Assembly (NCBI GenBank): GCA_964560085.1
Contig: CAZLKF010000005.1
Coordinates: forward strand, 27,260 to 91,259
Source: RUG11241 sp964560085
Lineage (GTDB): Bacteria > Bacillota_I > Bacilli_A > RF39 > UBA660
Direction of reading: 5' to 3'
DNA length: 64,000 bases
The number at the start of each line of letters is the position of its first letter. Position 1 is the stretch's first letter. Below, piece by piece: positions 45,343 to 54,409 of the stretch. The notes below the pieces were generated by a model. The model did not search any database. It was not told the DNA's origin and saw nothing but the letters and a program-made list of their open reading frames with translations. The position numbers were made by a program, and so were the translations under genes.

Positions 45343-46225
45343 AGAACTTTTAAATAAGTATCTATTAAAACCAATAAGTTATAAAAAATTGGGTAATACT
45401 TTAATAATCGATGTAAAAGATGCAAAATATGTGGTAAAACCTAAAATTAGAAATCCTAATATTTATGAATATCTAAATAGTCGAACATTTGATTACTATC
45501 CGCGGATTATTAATGAAAAAGATGATGATTTTGAAATAAGTGAATTTATAGAAAATAAAGAAATTCCTGAGGAACAAAAGTTAGAAGAAATGGTTAAATT
45601 AGTGGCTCTTTTGCATAGTAAAACAACTTATTACGAAAAGCACAATGTTGCTGATAACAAAGAAATATATGAGATAATAACTAACAACGTTAACTATTTA
45701 AAAAGTTATTATTTAGATATGATTACTTTAATTGAAACAAAAACATTTATGAGTCCGGCCGAATATTTATTTGCAAGAAATATTTCTAAAATTATGGATT
45801 CCCTTAGTTATGCAGAAGAGCAAATAGAGAAATGGTATAAAAGTGTTGAAAATAATGCAAGTGAAAGATTAGTTGTCATTCATAACAATTTAGATTTAAG
45901 TCATTTTATTTATAATGAAAACAAATATTTATTATCTTGGCGTAAAAGTAAATTTGGTAAACCAATCTTTGATTTATTTGCGATATTTAATAAATATGCT
46001 AATAAATATGATTTTAAAGATTTATTAGCAATATATGAAAGTATTTATCCTTTAAAAGAAGAAGAGAAGTCATTGCTATATATAATGATTTCATTACCAC
46101 CTAAAATAGATTTTACAATTAACAATTATGATTTATGTCAACAAATGAGTCAACAAATCAGTCTTCTTTATGTTAAAGATAAAATAATTTTACCAGAGGA
46201 TTTTAAAAATGCTGAAGAAAATTAA
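45329..46225 (+). CDS. ysxE: YsxE/CotS-like spore coat protein (kinase-like fold)
   Basis: A 298-residue protein of the CotS/YutH/YsxE family with an aminoglycoside-phosphotransferase-like fold. The segment VVIHNNLDLSHFIYNENKYLL with WRKSKFGKPIFDLF matches the HGDxxxxN...DxxxxxxGxPxxDL region of APH kinases. The catalytic Asp of the HGD motif is Asn here (HNN) and the metal-binding Asp before the GxP segment is missing (LSWR), so it is likely a pseudokinase. Genetic pairing with the SpoVID-like gene supports a coat function. Confidence 0.75.
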   Translation: MKNYRELLNKYLLKPISYKKLGNTLIIDVKDAKYVVKPKIRNPNIYEYLNSRTFDYYPRIINEKDDDFEISEFIENKEIPEEQKLEEMVKLVALLHSKTTYYEKHNVADNKEIYEIITNNVNYLKSYYLDMITLIETKTFMSPAEYLFARNISKIMDSLSYAEEQIEKWYKSVENNASERLVVIHNNLDLSHFIYNENKYLLSWRKSKFGKPIFDLFAIFNKYANKYDFKDLLAIYESIYPLKEEEKSLLYIMISLPPKIDFTINNYDLCQQMSQQISLLYVKDKIILPEDFKNAEEN

Positions 46226-46375
46226 AATCATAAAAAGAAAAATCATAAAAATACTAAATCTTGTTAAAATAAAAAAAGCTAAAAATAATTGATAAATAAT
46301 TAAAATAGAAAAGATAAATAGAGTGCAAAACCATTTCCCACGTCCAGCCCACCAGTTACGATTGAAACCATTCAT
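46190..46375 (-). CDS. Possible small membrane protein overlapping the ysxE-like gene end
   Basis: A 61-residue frame starting at ATG 46375, with AGGTGA 6 nt upstream on the minus strand: MNGFNRNWWAGRGKWFCTLF and then a strongly hydrophobic Phe/Ile-rich stretch that would span the membrane once or twice. Its last 36 bp are antisense to the ysxE-like gene. The hydrophobicity could simply reflect a Lys-rich AT-rich sequence on the other strand. The start context is convincing and the tail is not. Confidence 0.4.
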   Translation of the reverse strand: MNGFNRNWWAGRGKWFCTLFIFSILIIYQLFLAFFILTRFSIFMIFLFMILIFFSIFKILW

Positions 46376-46406
46376 TATAATCACCTAGTATAATATATGA
46401 ATTCCT

Positions 46407-46426
46407 GAGCACATAGTGCTCTTTTT
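46407..46426 (+). terminator. Terminator upstream of dusB
   Basis: GAGCAC and GTGCTC arms around ATA, then T5, ~180 nt after the ysxE-like stop. It probably ends the spoVID-ysxE transcript. Confidence 0.7.
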
Positions 46427-46428
46427 AA

Positions 46429-46457
46429 TTGTAAAATAATGAATTTTATATTATAAT
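46429..46457 (+). promoter_or_regulatory. Promoter of the dusB-RDD-lysS operon
   Basis: TTGTAA, 17-nt spacer, TATAAT, followed by AGGTGA and a GTG start at 46476. Confidence 0.7.
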
Positions 46458-46475
46458 TATATCTAGGTGATTTAG

Positions 46476-47465
46476 GTGTTCAAAATCGGTAACGTGGAAA
46501 TTAAAAACAGAGTAGTATTGGCACCAATGGCCGGCATTTGTAATAGTAGTTTCAGGAGGATTATTAAAGAATTTGGGTGTGGTTTAATCTATGCCGAAAT
46601 GGTTAGTGATAAAGCAATTAGCTATGGTAATAGTAAAACATTTGATTTACTTTATATGACTGATTTTGAAAGACCAATAGCTCAACAAATTTTTGGTCAT
46701 GACGTTTCTTCATTTGTTGAAGCAGCCAAAATAATCTATGAAAAAATGAAACCAGACATTATCGATATAAATATGGGGTGTCCTGTTCCTAAAGTTGCTT
46801 TAAGAGCACAAGCAGGCAGTGCACTATTAAAAAATCCAGCAATGGTTAAAGAAATTGTTACAAATGTTGTTAAAGCAGTTCCTATTCCTGTAACCGTTAA
46901 AATTAGGAGCGGATGGGATAAAAATAATATTAACGCGGTTGAAATTGCCAAAATTTGTGAAGAAGCTGGGGCTAAAGCTATTGCTATTCACGGAAGAACG
47001 CGTAGTGATGGTTATAGTGGAAAAGTTGATCTTGATATAATCAAAAAAGTAAAAGAAAACGTTTCTATTCCAGTTATTGGTAATGGCGATATTCGCACCC
47101 GTTATGATGCTTTAGAAATGCGTAATTATACAGGCTGTGATGCTATTATGATTGGACGTGGAGTTTTAGGTAATCCTTGGTTAATTAAAGAATGTGTTGA
47201 TTATCTTGAAAAAGGTCTTGAACCATCTGAAATAAGTATTACAGAAAGAATTGCTATGATAAAAAAACATCTTAATTTACTTATTGATCAAAAACAAGAA
47301 AAAATGGCGTGTCTTGAAATGCGTAGTCATCTTGGCTGGTATTTGAAGGGCTTGCCAAATGTAACCAAACTAAGAGTTAAACTTCAACAGGCAACAAAAA
47401 AGTCAGAAATTATTGAATTATTAGATAAATATGAGGAGGAATTTATATGCGATATGGCCGAATAA
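46476..47465 (+). CDS. dusB: tRNA-dihydrouridine synthase (DusB type)
   Basis: A 329-residue FMN enzyme reducing uridines in the tRNA D-loop, with NADPH as donor. GTG start after AGGTGA. Motifs: VVLAPMAGICNSSFRRI, INMGCPVPKV (catalytic Cys), GSALLKNP, TVKIRSGWD, AIHGRTR and IGNGDIRTRYDA, IMIGRGVLGNPWL. dusB beside lysS is a familiar Firmicutes order. It overlaps the RDD gene by 19 bp. Confidence 0.95.
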   Translation: MFKIGNVEIKNRVVLAPMAGICNSSFRRIIKEFGCGLIYAEMVSDKAISYGNSKTFDLLYMTDFERPIAQQIFGHDVSSFVEAAKIIYEKMKPDIIDINMGCPVPKVALRAQAGSALLKNPAMVKEIVTNVVKAVPIPVTVKIRSGWDKNNINAVEIAKICEEAGAKAIAIHGRTRSDGYSGKVDLDIIKKVKENVSIPVIGNGDIRTRYDALEMRNYTGCDAIMIGRGVLGNPWLIKECVDYLEKGLEPSEISITERIAMIKKHLNLLIDQKQEKMACLEMRSHLGWYLKGLPNVTKLRVKLQQATKKSEIIELLDKYEEEFICDMAE

Positions 47466-48016
47466 CAGCAGCTATTTTTGATATTTTACTGGTATCTATT
47501 TTGTTATATTTTGTAATATCAGTTATTCCTGTTTCTGAAAATGCTACTAAAATAATCAATGAATTAAATACTCTTACTGATGATGTTTTTAAAATTGATT
47601 CAGCAAAAATGAAACAAATTACTGAAATTTCTTATGAATTGGATAAAGAAATAAGTTATATTTATATTGTAGTTGCTTTAATATTAATATTTTATTTTAT
47701 TTTAATTCCTAAATGGCTAAATGGACAAACAATTGGCTATCGATTTAGAAAAGTCAGGATTGTGAATATCGATGGCGAAAAAGTTTCATTAAATCAAATA
47801 GTTATTATGGCAGTTTTAAATTCAGGATTAATATTAGTAATATTATTTCCTTTATTGCTTTACATTTTAAGCCCAATTTGGTATCCTAGGGCTACAACAT
47901 TTTTAATTTACTTACAAATATTATTTTGGATTGTATCTTTTATAATGTTAATAGTAAAAAAAAGATGTATTCAAGATTATATTGCAAAGACAAAAGTTAT
48001 TGAGGTGAAAAGATGA
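47447..48016 (+). CDS. RDD-family membrane protein
   Basis: A 189-residue protein with three or four TMs. The N-terminus RYGRITAAIFDILLVSILLY carries the family Arg and Asp residues, and the central NGQTIGYRFRKVRIVNIDG matches the RDD pattern. Some RDD proteins are linked to ion transport, but the role here is unknown. GAGGAG precedes it and it is coupled to lysS by a 4-bp overlap. Confidence 0.85.
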   Translation: MRYGRITAAIFDILLVSILLYFVISVIPVSENATKIINELNTLTDDVFKIDSAKMKQITEISYELDKEISYIYIVVALILIFYFILIPKWLNGQTIGYRFRKVRIVNIDGEKVSLNQIVIMAVLNSGLILVILFPLLLYILSPIWYPRATTFLIYLQILFWIVSFIMLIVKKRCIQDYIAKTKVIEVKR

Positions 48017-49482
48017 GAGAGTTTACAGAACAAGAATTAGTCAGAAGAGAAAAAGTTAATAAAATAAGAGAATATTGTAATCCATATCCTGAAAAATATG
48101 AAATTACTCATGAATTAAAAGATGCCAGATTACTACCAGATGAAACAAAAGACGTTAGTGTAGCTGGTAGAATTGTTTTCATGCGTCAAATGGGAAAATT
48201 GAGCTTTTTAAAAATTCGTGATGTTGAAGGCGAAATCCAACTTTCAATTAAAATTGATTTAGTTGGTGAAGAAGCTTATGAATTTTTTAAGAACAATGTC
48301 GATGTTGGTGATTTTATCGGGGCGAAAGGTGAAATATTTACAACTCATACTGGTGAAAAAACTTTAAGAGCAGATAGTTTTACTTTTCTAGGAAAAGCTT
48401 TAAAACCATTACCAGAAAAATTTCATGGGTTGACTGACGCGGAAGCATGTTATCGAAATCGTTATGTTGATTTAATAATGAATGAAGATACTCGCGAGAG
48501 ATTTCTGCTTAAATATAATTTTATTAAAGAAATTCGCCGTTTTTTAGAAGACAGCAAATATATTGAAATTGAAACACCAGTTCTATCTAATAAAGCAAGT
48601 GGTGCAACAGCTAGACCTTTTACAGCCCATCATAATGCATTAGATATTGATGTTTATTTAAGAATTGCTCCAGAAACTTATTTAAAAAGAGCAGTTGTCG
48701 GTGGCTTTAATCGTGTTTTCGAGTTCGCGAGATGCTTTAGAAATGAAGGAATGGATGCCACTCACTTACAGGATTTTACAATGCTAGAATGCTACTGTGC
48801 TTACTACAATTATGAAGACAATATGCGCTTAATTGAGAATATGTTAAAAACAGTTATTAGTAAAGTGTTCGGAAGTTTGATAATTAAGATAAATGATGTT
48901 GAAGTTGATTTTAGTAAAAAATGGGGTCGAGTATCATTCCGAGATTTATTAATTCAATATGCTGATATTGATATTAAAGAATTTAATACTAAAGAATTAT
49001 TATTAAATGAAATAAAAAACAAAAAAATTGTATTTGAAACTGAAGATAATATTGAAAATTTAGGTTTTGGAAATTTAGTTGATGCTTTATATAAGAAAGT
49101 GGCTAGACCAAAATTAATTGAACCAATTTTCTTAGTTGAACATCCAATCGAATTATCACCACTTGCAAGAGCTAATGATTCGGATTCAAAATTGACAGAT
49201 CGTTTTCAACTAATTGCTAATGGAGCAGAATTGGTTAATGCTTATTCTGAATTAGTTGATCCAGTTGAACAAGAGCAAAGACTAATTCATCAAGCAGAAT
49301 TAAAAGCTGAAGGTGATGAAGAAGCAATGATGATGGATTACGATTATATTAATGCTATGGAATATGGTATGCCACCAATCAGTGGTTGGGGAATGGGAAT
49401 TGACCGTGTTATGCAGGTATTAACTGGAACTCCTAATATAAAAGATAATATCTTATTTCCACTTATGAGACCAAATGATTAA
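48013..49482 (+). CDS. lysS: Lysyl-tRNA synthetase, class II
   Basis: A 489-residue enzyme. The N-terminal OB-fold anticodon domain (VSVAGRIVFMRQMGKLSFLK) is followed by the catalytic core: motif 1 around YIEIETPVLSNKASGATARP, motif 2 FRNEGMDATHLQDFTMLECY and motif 3 GWGMGIDRVMQVLTG. It charges tRNA-Lys. No T-box precedes it, unlike asnS in this window. A terminator follows directly. Confidence 0.97.
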   Translation: MREFTEQELVRREKVNKIREYCNPYPEKYEITHELKDARLLPDETKDVSVAGRIVFMRQMGKLSFLKIRDVEGEIQLSIKIDLVGEEAYEFFKNNVDVGDFIGAKGEIFTTHTGEKTLRADSFTFLGKALKPLPEKFHGLTDAEACYRNRYVDLIMNEDTRERFLLKYNFIKEIRRFLEDSKYIEIETPVLSNKASGATARPFTAHHNALDIDVYLRIAPETYLKRAVVGGFNRVFEFARCFRNEGMDATHLQDFTMLECYCAYYNYEDNMRLIENMLKTVISKVFGSLIIKINDVEVDFSKKWGRVSFRDLLIQYADIDIKEFNTKELLLNEIKNKKIVFETEDNIENLGFGNLVDALYKKVARPKLIEPIFLVEHPIELSPLARANDSDSKLTDRFQLIANGAELVNAYSELVDPVEQEQRLIHQAELKAEGDEEAMMMDYDYINAMEYGMPPISGWGMGIDRVMQVLTGTPNIKDNILFPLMRPND

Positions 49483-49503
49483 CACTACTTTGTAGTGTTT
49501 TTT
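49481..49503 (+). terminator. Terminator of the lysS operon
   Basis: Perfect 8-bp arms AACACTAC and GTAGTGTT around TTT, then T. Confidence 0.85.
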
Positions 49504-49570
49504 CTTTAACACAATTTCCCATAATAAATAGAAAATGTGCCCATAAATTTTTTTTACAATTAAAGAGAAG

Positions 49571-49662
49571 AAGGTGATAATGATTTAGAAAAAAGAATCC
49601 AAAAATTTATACACTCCTAATTAAAACTTAAAAATACTAATTACTGTGAGGTGATAATGTAA
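49571..49662 (+). other. Two start-stop micro-ORFs with strong ribosome sites
   Basis: AAGGTGATAATGATTTAG at 49571-49588 reads Met-Ile-stop, and GAGGTGATAATGTAA at 49648-49662 reads Met-stop. Both have this genome's favoured AGGTGATA-ATG start context. No longer frame follows in either. They may be decayed gene starts or leader elements upstream of the two-component system, whose own TATAAT is at 49676-49681. Confidence 0.35.
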
Positions 49663-49702
49663 GAGAAAAATATGATATAATATAAAACGAGGTGTTTGTT
49701 AT

Positions 49703-50359
49703 ATGTATAAGATATGTTTAGTTGAAGATGAAGTTAATTTAAATAATATCATGAAAACTTATTTAGAAAATGCTAACTACGAAGTAATTCAATTTTTTAC
49801 AGGCAAAGAAGCATATGATTATATTGGATCAGAAGCATCATTATGGATTTTAGACATAATGTTGGGTGATGATGTAAGTGGTTATGACATTATAAAAAAA
49901 ATACGTGAACATGATTCAAACGTGCCGGTAATTTTTACTTCGGCTCGTGATCAAGAACTTGATAAAATAATTGGCCTTGAACTAGGAAGTGATGATTATA
50001 TCACGAAACCTTATTCTCCCAAAGAACTTGTTTTAAGAGTCAACAATATTATTAAGCGAGTTTATTCTACTGCTTCAACTAAAATACACTATGAAACATA
50101 CGAGATAGATCTTGATAAAAGAATAATAACTGAAAACAATTCAGAAATTCAACTGACAACTTTGGAATATGATTTAGTGATGTTTTTTATAAATAATAAA
50201 GGCAAATCATTTGGCCGTGAAGAAATTTTAAAGAACGTGTGGGGAATGGATTATTTTGGTAGTGATCGCGTTGTTGATGATCTTATCAGAAGAGTTCGTA
50301 AGAAACTTCCAAAACTAAATATAAATACATTATATGGATTTGGGTATCGTTTATCATGA
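49703..50359 (+). CDS. OmpR/PhoB-family response regulator
   Basis: A 218-residue regulator. The receiver domain has the acidic pair VEDE, phospho-acceptor Asp51 (WILDIMLGDD), FTSARD and TKPYSPKE. The C-terminal winged helix follows (LTTLEYDLVMFFINNKGKSF, DDLIRRVRKKLP, GFGYRL). It is coupled to the downstream histidine kinase by a 4-bp overlap. The stimulus and target genes are not shown by the sequence. Confidence 0.93.
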   Translation: MYKICLVEDEVNLNNIMKTYLENANYEVIQFFTGKEAYDYIGSEASLWILDIMLGDDVSGYDIIKKIREHDSNVPVIFTSARDQELDKIIGLELGSDDYITKPYSPKELVLRVNNIIKRVYSTASTKIHYETYEIDLDKRIITENNSEIQLTTLEYDLVMFFINNKGKSFGREEILKNVWGMDYFGSDRVVDDLIRRVRKKLPKLNINTLYGFGYRLS

Positions 50360-51615
50360 AACCAATAAAAATAAGTTTATATAAGCAATTATTATTAATA
50401 ATTTTCATAATAATCGTAGTAGTTTTTATACCTTTAATGGTTATTCTCCCAAAACAATTATTGCCGATATATGAAGAAAATATGTATCAAAATTTGAAGC
50501 AATCACTTATTGTTTCAAGAAATGATATAACTACAGCTGATAAAACACAAGTAGCTTATATATATGTATATAATACCGCAATCTATGTTTCTACTAATAT
50601 AACAGATATAATACCTCTAGAAGCTAGTAAAATAATTTTACAATTAAAAAATGAATACGGAAAATTTACTTATGGTAATAAAACATATTATTACAATACA
50701 TACCATGATGTAAATTATTATAAAGTTGCTCTAGCGAGCAACAATTACGTTATGAAAATACGCAAAGATGTTTTAACCGTTCTTATGCCAATATTAGTAA
50801 TTATTACTCTCATAGTCATTACTCTTATCTACTTATGGAATAGATTACTAATAAATAAGATTGAACACTTAAAAGCAAAAATTGATAACCTTGATAATGA
50901 TACTTATGATGACACATATAAGTATTTAACCAACGACGAATTTCAAATTCTTGCCAAAGCTATTGATGATATGAAGTTAACCTTAAAAGAACAAGAAGAA
51001 TATAAGAATCAGATGTATCAAAACATCTCCCACGATTTTAAAACTCCTATTTCTGTCATTAAGTCATATGTTGAAGGCATTGAAGATAATGTTACTGCAC
51101 CTGAGGAAGGGATCAGTATTATCAAGGAAGAAGTTTCAAAATTAGAAAATAAAGTTAACTCACTTTTGTATTTAAATAAATTAAACTATTTGAAAGAAAG
51201 AAATTATCAGCGGAACGAAAAAATTGATATTCAAGAGGTTATTAAAGATGTAATTAAAAAATTTCAATTACAACGCCCTGAAATAAAATGGGAAATAACT
51301 TATGCTGATAAATATACAAAATTCAATGGTAATTATGAATTATGGGAAACAATTCTCGACAATTTGTTAAATAATTTTATGCGTTATGCTGTTAGTGAAA
51401 TAAAGATAACAGTAAAAAACAAAAAAATACAACTATTTAATGATGGTGAGAATATTGATGAAAATATTGTTAATAATATTTTTAATCCCTATACCAAAGG
51501 AATTAAAGGTCAATTTGGCCTTGGACTTTCAATAGTAAAAAAATCACTTTCATTTATAAATTATGAAGTAAATGTAAAGAATGAAAAAAAAGGTGTAACA
51601 TTCACCATAAAATGA
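50356..51615 (+). CDS. Membrane sensor histidine kinase
   Basis: A 419-residue kinase. TM1 (~10-30), an extracytoplasmic sensor of ~115 residues and TM2 (VLMPILVIITLIVITLIYLW) are followed by HAMP, the H-box NISHDFKTPISVIKSYVEG (His ~228) and the ATPase domain with DNLLNNFMRYA, LFNDGENID and FGLGLSIVKKSL. It phosphorylates the regulator at 49703. The sensor region has no recognised ligand domain. Confidence 0.92.
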   Translation: MKPIKISLYKQLLLIIFIIIVVVFIPLMVILPKQLLPIYEENMYQNLKQSLIVSRNDITTADKTQVAYIYVYNTAIYVSTNITDIIPLEASKIILQLKNEYGKFTYGNKTYYYNTYHDVNYYKVALASNNYVMKIRKDVLTVLMPILVIITLIVITLIYLWNRLLINKIEHLKAKIDNLDNDTYDDTYKYLTNDEFQILAKAIDDMKLTLKEQEEYKNQMYQNISHDFKTPISVIKSYVEGIEDNVTAPEEGISIIKEEVSKLENKVNSLLYLNKLNYLKERNYQRNEKIDIQEVIKDVIKKFQLQRPEIKWEITYADKYTKFNGNYELWETILDNLLNNFMRYAVSEIKITVKNKKIQLFNDGENIDENIVNNIFNPYTKGIKGQFGLGLSIVKKSLSFINYEVNVKNEKKGVTFTIK

Positions 51616-51646
51616 CAAGTAAACACTCCACTTGTCATTTTTTTTA
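51610..51646 (+). terminator. Terminator of the two-component operon
   Basis: Perfect 11-bp arms AAATGACAAGT and ACTTGTCATTT around a 9-nt loop, then T. Confidence 0.85.
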
Positions 51647-51712
51647 TAAATAAATACTTTAAAAAAATATTAAAACACTGTATAATTATAATAGAATGGA
51701 GCTGAGTTAAAA

Positions 51713-52981
51713 ATGGCTTTACATCTACCTAAATTTAAGAAGATTTCTGTTGAACATGCTTTGACAAAATATTTACGTCCGAAGTATATATATATTCCTT
51801 TAATGAATGCAGGTGATAAGAACATCACTGTTTTAGTTCAGAAAGGCGATTATGTTTTGAAAGGATCAATTGTTGCTAGACGCAAGAATCCTTTTAAAAT
51901 ACCTCTTATTTCAAGTGTCAGCGGTGTTGTTGTTGGTTTTGAAGAACGTACTTGTTATAATGGTGAAATTATAAAATGTTTAAAAATTGAAAATGATTTT
52001 AAAGAGACAAGTGAAAATGAAACTAAGAACACTAAATTGAACAATAAAACAAAAAAAGAATTTGTTGAACTAGTAAAAGAAAGTGGCATTATTGGAATGG
52101 GGGGAAGCGGATTTCCTACATTTGTAAAGTATGATACAAAAAAGAAAATAAAAACACTTATTGTAAATGCAGTTGAATGTGAACCCTACATTTCAGCCGA
52201 CCAAAAATTAATAGAACTTCATGCTGAAGAAATATTAGAAGCAATTGATGCAATTTTAGAAATCAACAATATTGATGAATGTTTTATAGCAGTTAAAAAA
52301 AATAATTATAAAGCTATCGAAGAAATTAACAATCACATTGGAACTTATCTAAAAATCAAGTTGTTTTTGGTAGAAGATATGTATCCGATGGGATGGGAAC
52401 GCTTATTAGTTTCGAGAATTACAAAGCAAGAGTACAATATTTTACCATCGGAATTAGGAATTATTGTCAATAACGTTTCAACAATTTATGCAATTTATGA
52501 ATCTTTAAAATATAATCGTAGTTTAACTGAAAGAATTGTGACTTTCACTGGTGATATGTTAAAAAATCCCCAAAATATTCTTGTTAAAGTGGGAACTCCT
52601 GTTAGAGAAGTAATTGATGCAATCGAAGGCTATAAACGTAATAAAGATATTACATTTATTGCTGGTGGTCCAATGATGGGAAATTCTTTACCAAGTGAAG
52701 ATTTAATTGTCACAGCCAATTTAAATTGTGTTTTGATATTAAAAAAATTGAAAGATGAAGATGTTCTTCCTTGTATTCGTTGTGGAAAATGTGTTCAGGC
52801 ATGCCCAGCTAAGTTATCGCCAGTTTTGATTAAGGATAATTTGAATAAAAAAGAAGAATTAGAAAAACTACAAGTTAATAAATGTATTGAATGTGGATTA
52901 TGTTCATATGTTTGTCCATCTAATTTAAACATTCGCGAATGTGTTAAATTAGCAAAACACAAAGTTAAGGAGGATAAATAA
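51713..52981 (+). CDS. rnfC: Rnf complex subunit RnfC
   Basis: A 422-residue peripheral NADH-binding subunit of the Rnf ferredoxin:NAD+ oxidoreductase. It has an N-terminal barrel-sandwich domain, GIIGMGGSGFPTFVKY (NADH/FMN fold), NAVECEPYISAD, an SLBB-like domain and two [4Fe-4S] motifs CIRCGKCVQACP and CIECGLCSYVCP (~354-402). The length fits Firmicutes RnfC. It begins the operon and touches rnfD (1-bp overlap). Confidence 0.96.
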   Translation: MALHLPKFKKISVEHALTKYLRPKYIYIPLMNAGDKNITVLVQKGDYVLKGSIVARRKNPFKIPLISSVSGVVVGFEERTCYNGEIIKCLKIENDFKETSENETKNTKLNNKTKKEFVELVKESGIIGMGGSGFPTFVKYDTKKKIKTLIVNAVECEPYISADQKLIELHAEEILEAIDAILEINNIDECFIAVKKNNYKAIEEINNHIGTYLKIKLFLVEDMYPMGWERLLVSRITKQEYNILPSELGIIVNNVSTIYAIYESLKYNRSLTERIVTFTGDMLKNPQNILVKVGTPVREVIDAIEGYKRNKDITFIAGGPMMGNSLPSEDLIVTANLNCVLILKKLKDEDVLPCIRCGKCVQACPAKLSPVLIKDNLNKKEELEKLQVNKCIECGLCSYVCPSNLNIRECVKLAKHKVKEDK

Positions 52982-54408
52982 TGAAAGAAGTTCATATAAA
53001 AGAAGGACCATTTATAAAAAGTAATAATAAAACTTCTAATATAATGGGTAATTTACTTATTTCATTAATACCGATAATTTTATATGCTATTTATAAAAAT
53101 GGTTTTGTGCCCTTCAACAATGGAAAAACAGATTTATTAGGTCTATTTTATCCTTTGATTTTTATAGTTATCGGAACATTCACTTCTTTTTTAACAGAGT
53201 ATCTTTATACAATAATATTAAAAAAAGAAGAAAACAAATCATTTAAGTTTCAATTAAAAGCAAAATATAATTTCTTCCCCGGCTTGTTTTTAGCACTTAT
53301 TTTACCAATAAACACGCCTATATGGATATTAATATTTGGTGCAGTTATTGCTGCTTTAATCGGTAAAGTTGTTTTTGGTGGATTTGGAGCTAACATCTTT
53401 AATCCAGCCTTAATAGGAAGATTATTCGTTATAACAATATTTACTGCTGTTATTGCTAATAATGGAGGCTATCTAAATAGTTATGAAGTTGATACAATTT
53501 CAAAAGCGACACCATTGTCAAATGTTGCAACGATTGAAGGAATAGGTGAATACGATACTTTAGTAAAACCATATGGCAATTTATGGAATTTCTTTTTTGG
53601 TAATATTCCCGGATCCGTTGGGGAAACAAGTGCATTTTTATGTATAATCGCTTACTTTTTTCTAACTTATAAAAAAGCTATAAAATGGCGTATTCCTTTA
53701 GTTTATATTGCAACAGTATTTATTATGACCTATTTTATTGGCACTTTAAATAATGTTGGTATTTGGTATCCAACATTTCAAATATTAAGTGGTGGGTTAA
53801 TGTTTGGAGCAATATTTATGGCAACTGATCCAGTTACTAGCCCAACAACCTCAATTGCCCAAGTGGTATATGGTATGTTTCTTGGAATATTAACTGTCGC
53901 TTTAAGATTTTTAACGTCTTATCCAGAAGGTGTTTTGACAAGTATTCTAATTATGAATTTATTTGTTATTATTTTAGATAAAAAAGGTGCCCAAGCGAGA
54001 TTTGATTTTAAAAAAATAGTTGTGACGATTTTATTCGCGATGGTTGCTATATTAGGAATTTCTTTATATATTGCAGAAAGTAAAAATGTAGATAAAAATA
54101 GTGATCCTAATTTTGAAATCATTTCAAAAAATGCAATAAATAATAAAACAGAATATGTTGTAACATATAAAGGTTATATGAGTAAGCTCAAAGCTTCAAT
54201 TACAATTAAAGATAATAAAATTGTTGAATTTACAATGCTTGAACAGGGAGATAGTTTTTATCCAAAGGTTGAAGAAACTGATTATATGAAATTGTTTATC
54301 AATAATGATGCTTTAGAAAGTGTTGATACAGTGAGTGGGGCAACAGTAACATCTAATGCTATTAAAAAGATGGCAATTAATACAATGAATGATTATATGG
54401 AGAATTAA
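52981..54408 (+). CDS. rnfD: RnfD-RnfG fusion protein
   Basis: A 475-residue protein. Residues ~1-340 are the polytopic RnfD (GPFIKSNNKTSNIMGNLLIS, NIFNPALIGRLF, GSVGETSAFL). A further TM (VVTILFAMVAILGISLYIAE) leads into an FMN-binding domain equivalent to RnfG (~375-475: YVVTYKGYMSKLKASITIKD, then SVDTVSGATVTSNAIKK, where SGATVTS carries the flavinylated Thr, ~455). In most bacteria rnfD and rnfG are separate adjacent genes; here no stop or frameshift separates them. It is part of the Na+- or H+-pumping membrane complex. Confidence 0.93.
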   Translation: MKEVHIKEGPFIKSNNKTSNIMGNLLISLIPIILYAIYKNGFVPFNNGKTDLLGLFYPLIFIVIGTFTSFLTEYLYTIILKKEENKSFKFQLKAKYNFFPGLFLALILPINTPIWILIFGAVIAALIGKVVFGGFGANIFNPALIGRLFVITIFTAVIANNGGYLNSYEVDTISKATPLSNVATIEGIGEYDTLVKPYGNLWNFFFGNIPGSVGETSAFLCIIAYFFLTYKKAIKWRIPLVYIATVFIMTYFIGTLNNVGIWYPTFQILSGGLMFGAIFMATDPVTSPTTSIAQVVYGMFLGILTVALRFLTSYPEGVLTSILIMNLFVIILDKKGAQARFDFKKIVVTILFAMVAILGISLYIAESKNVDKNSDPNFEIISKNAINNKTEYVVTYKGYMSKLKASITIKDNKIVEFTMLEQGDSFYPKVEETDYMKLFINNDALESVDTVSGATVTSNAIKKMAINTMNDYMEN

Positions 54409-54409
54409 T

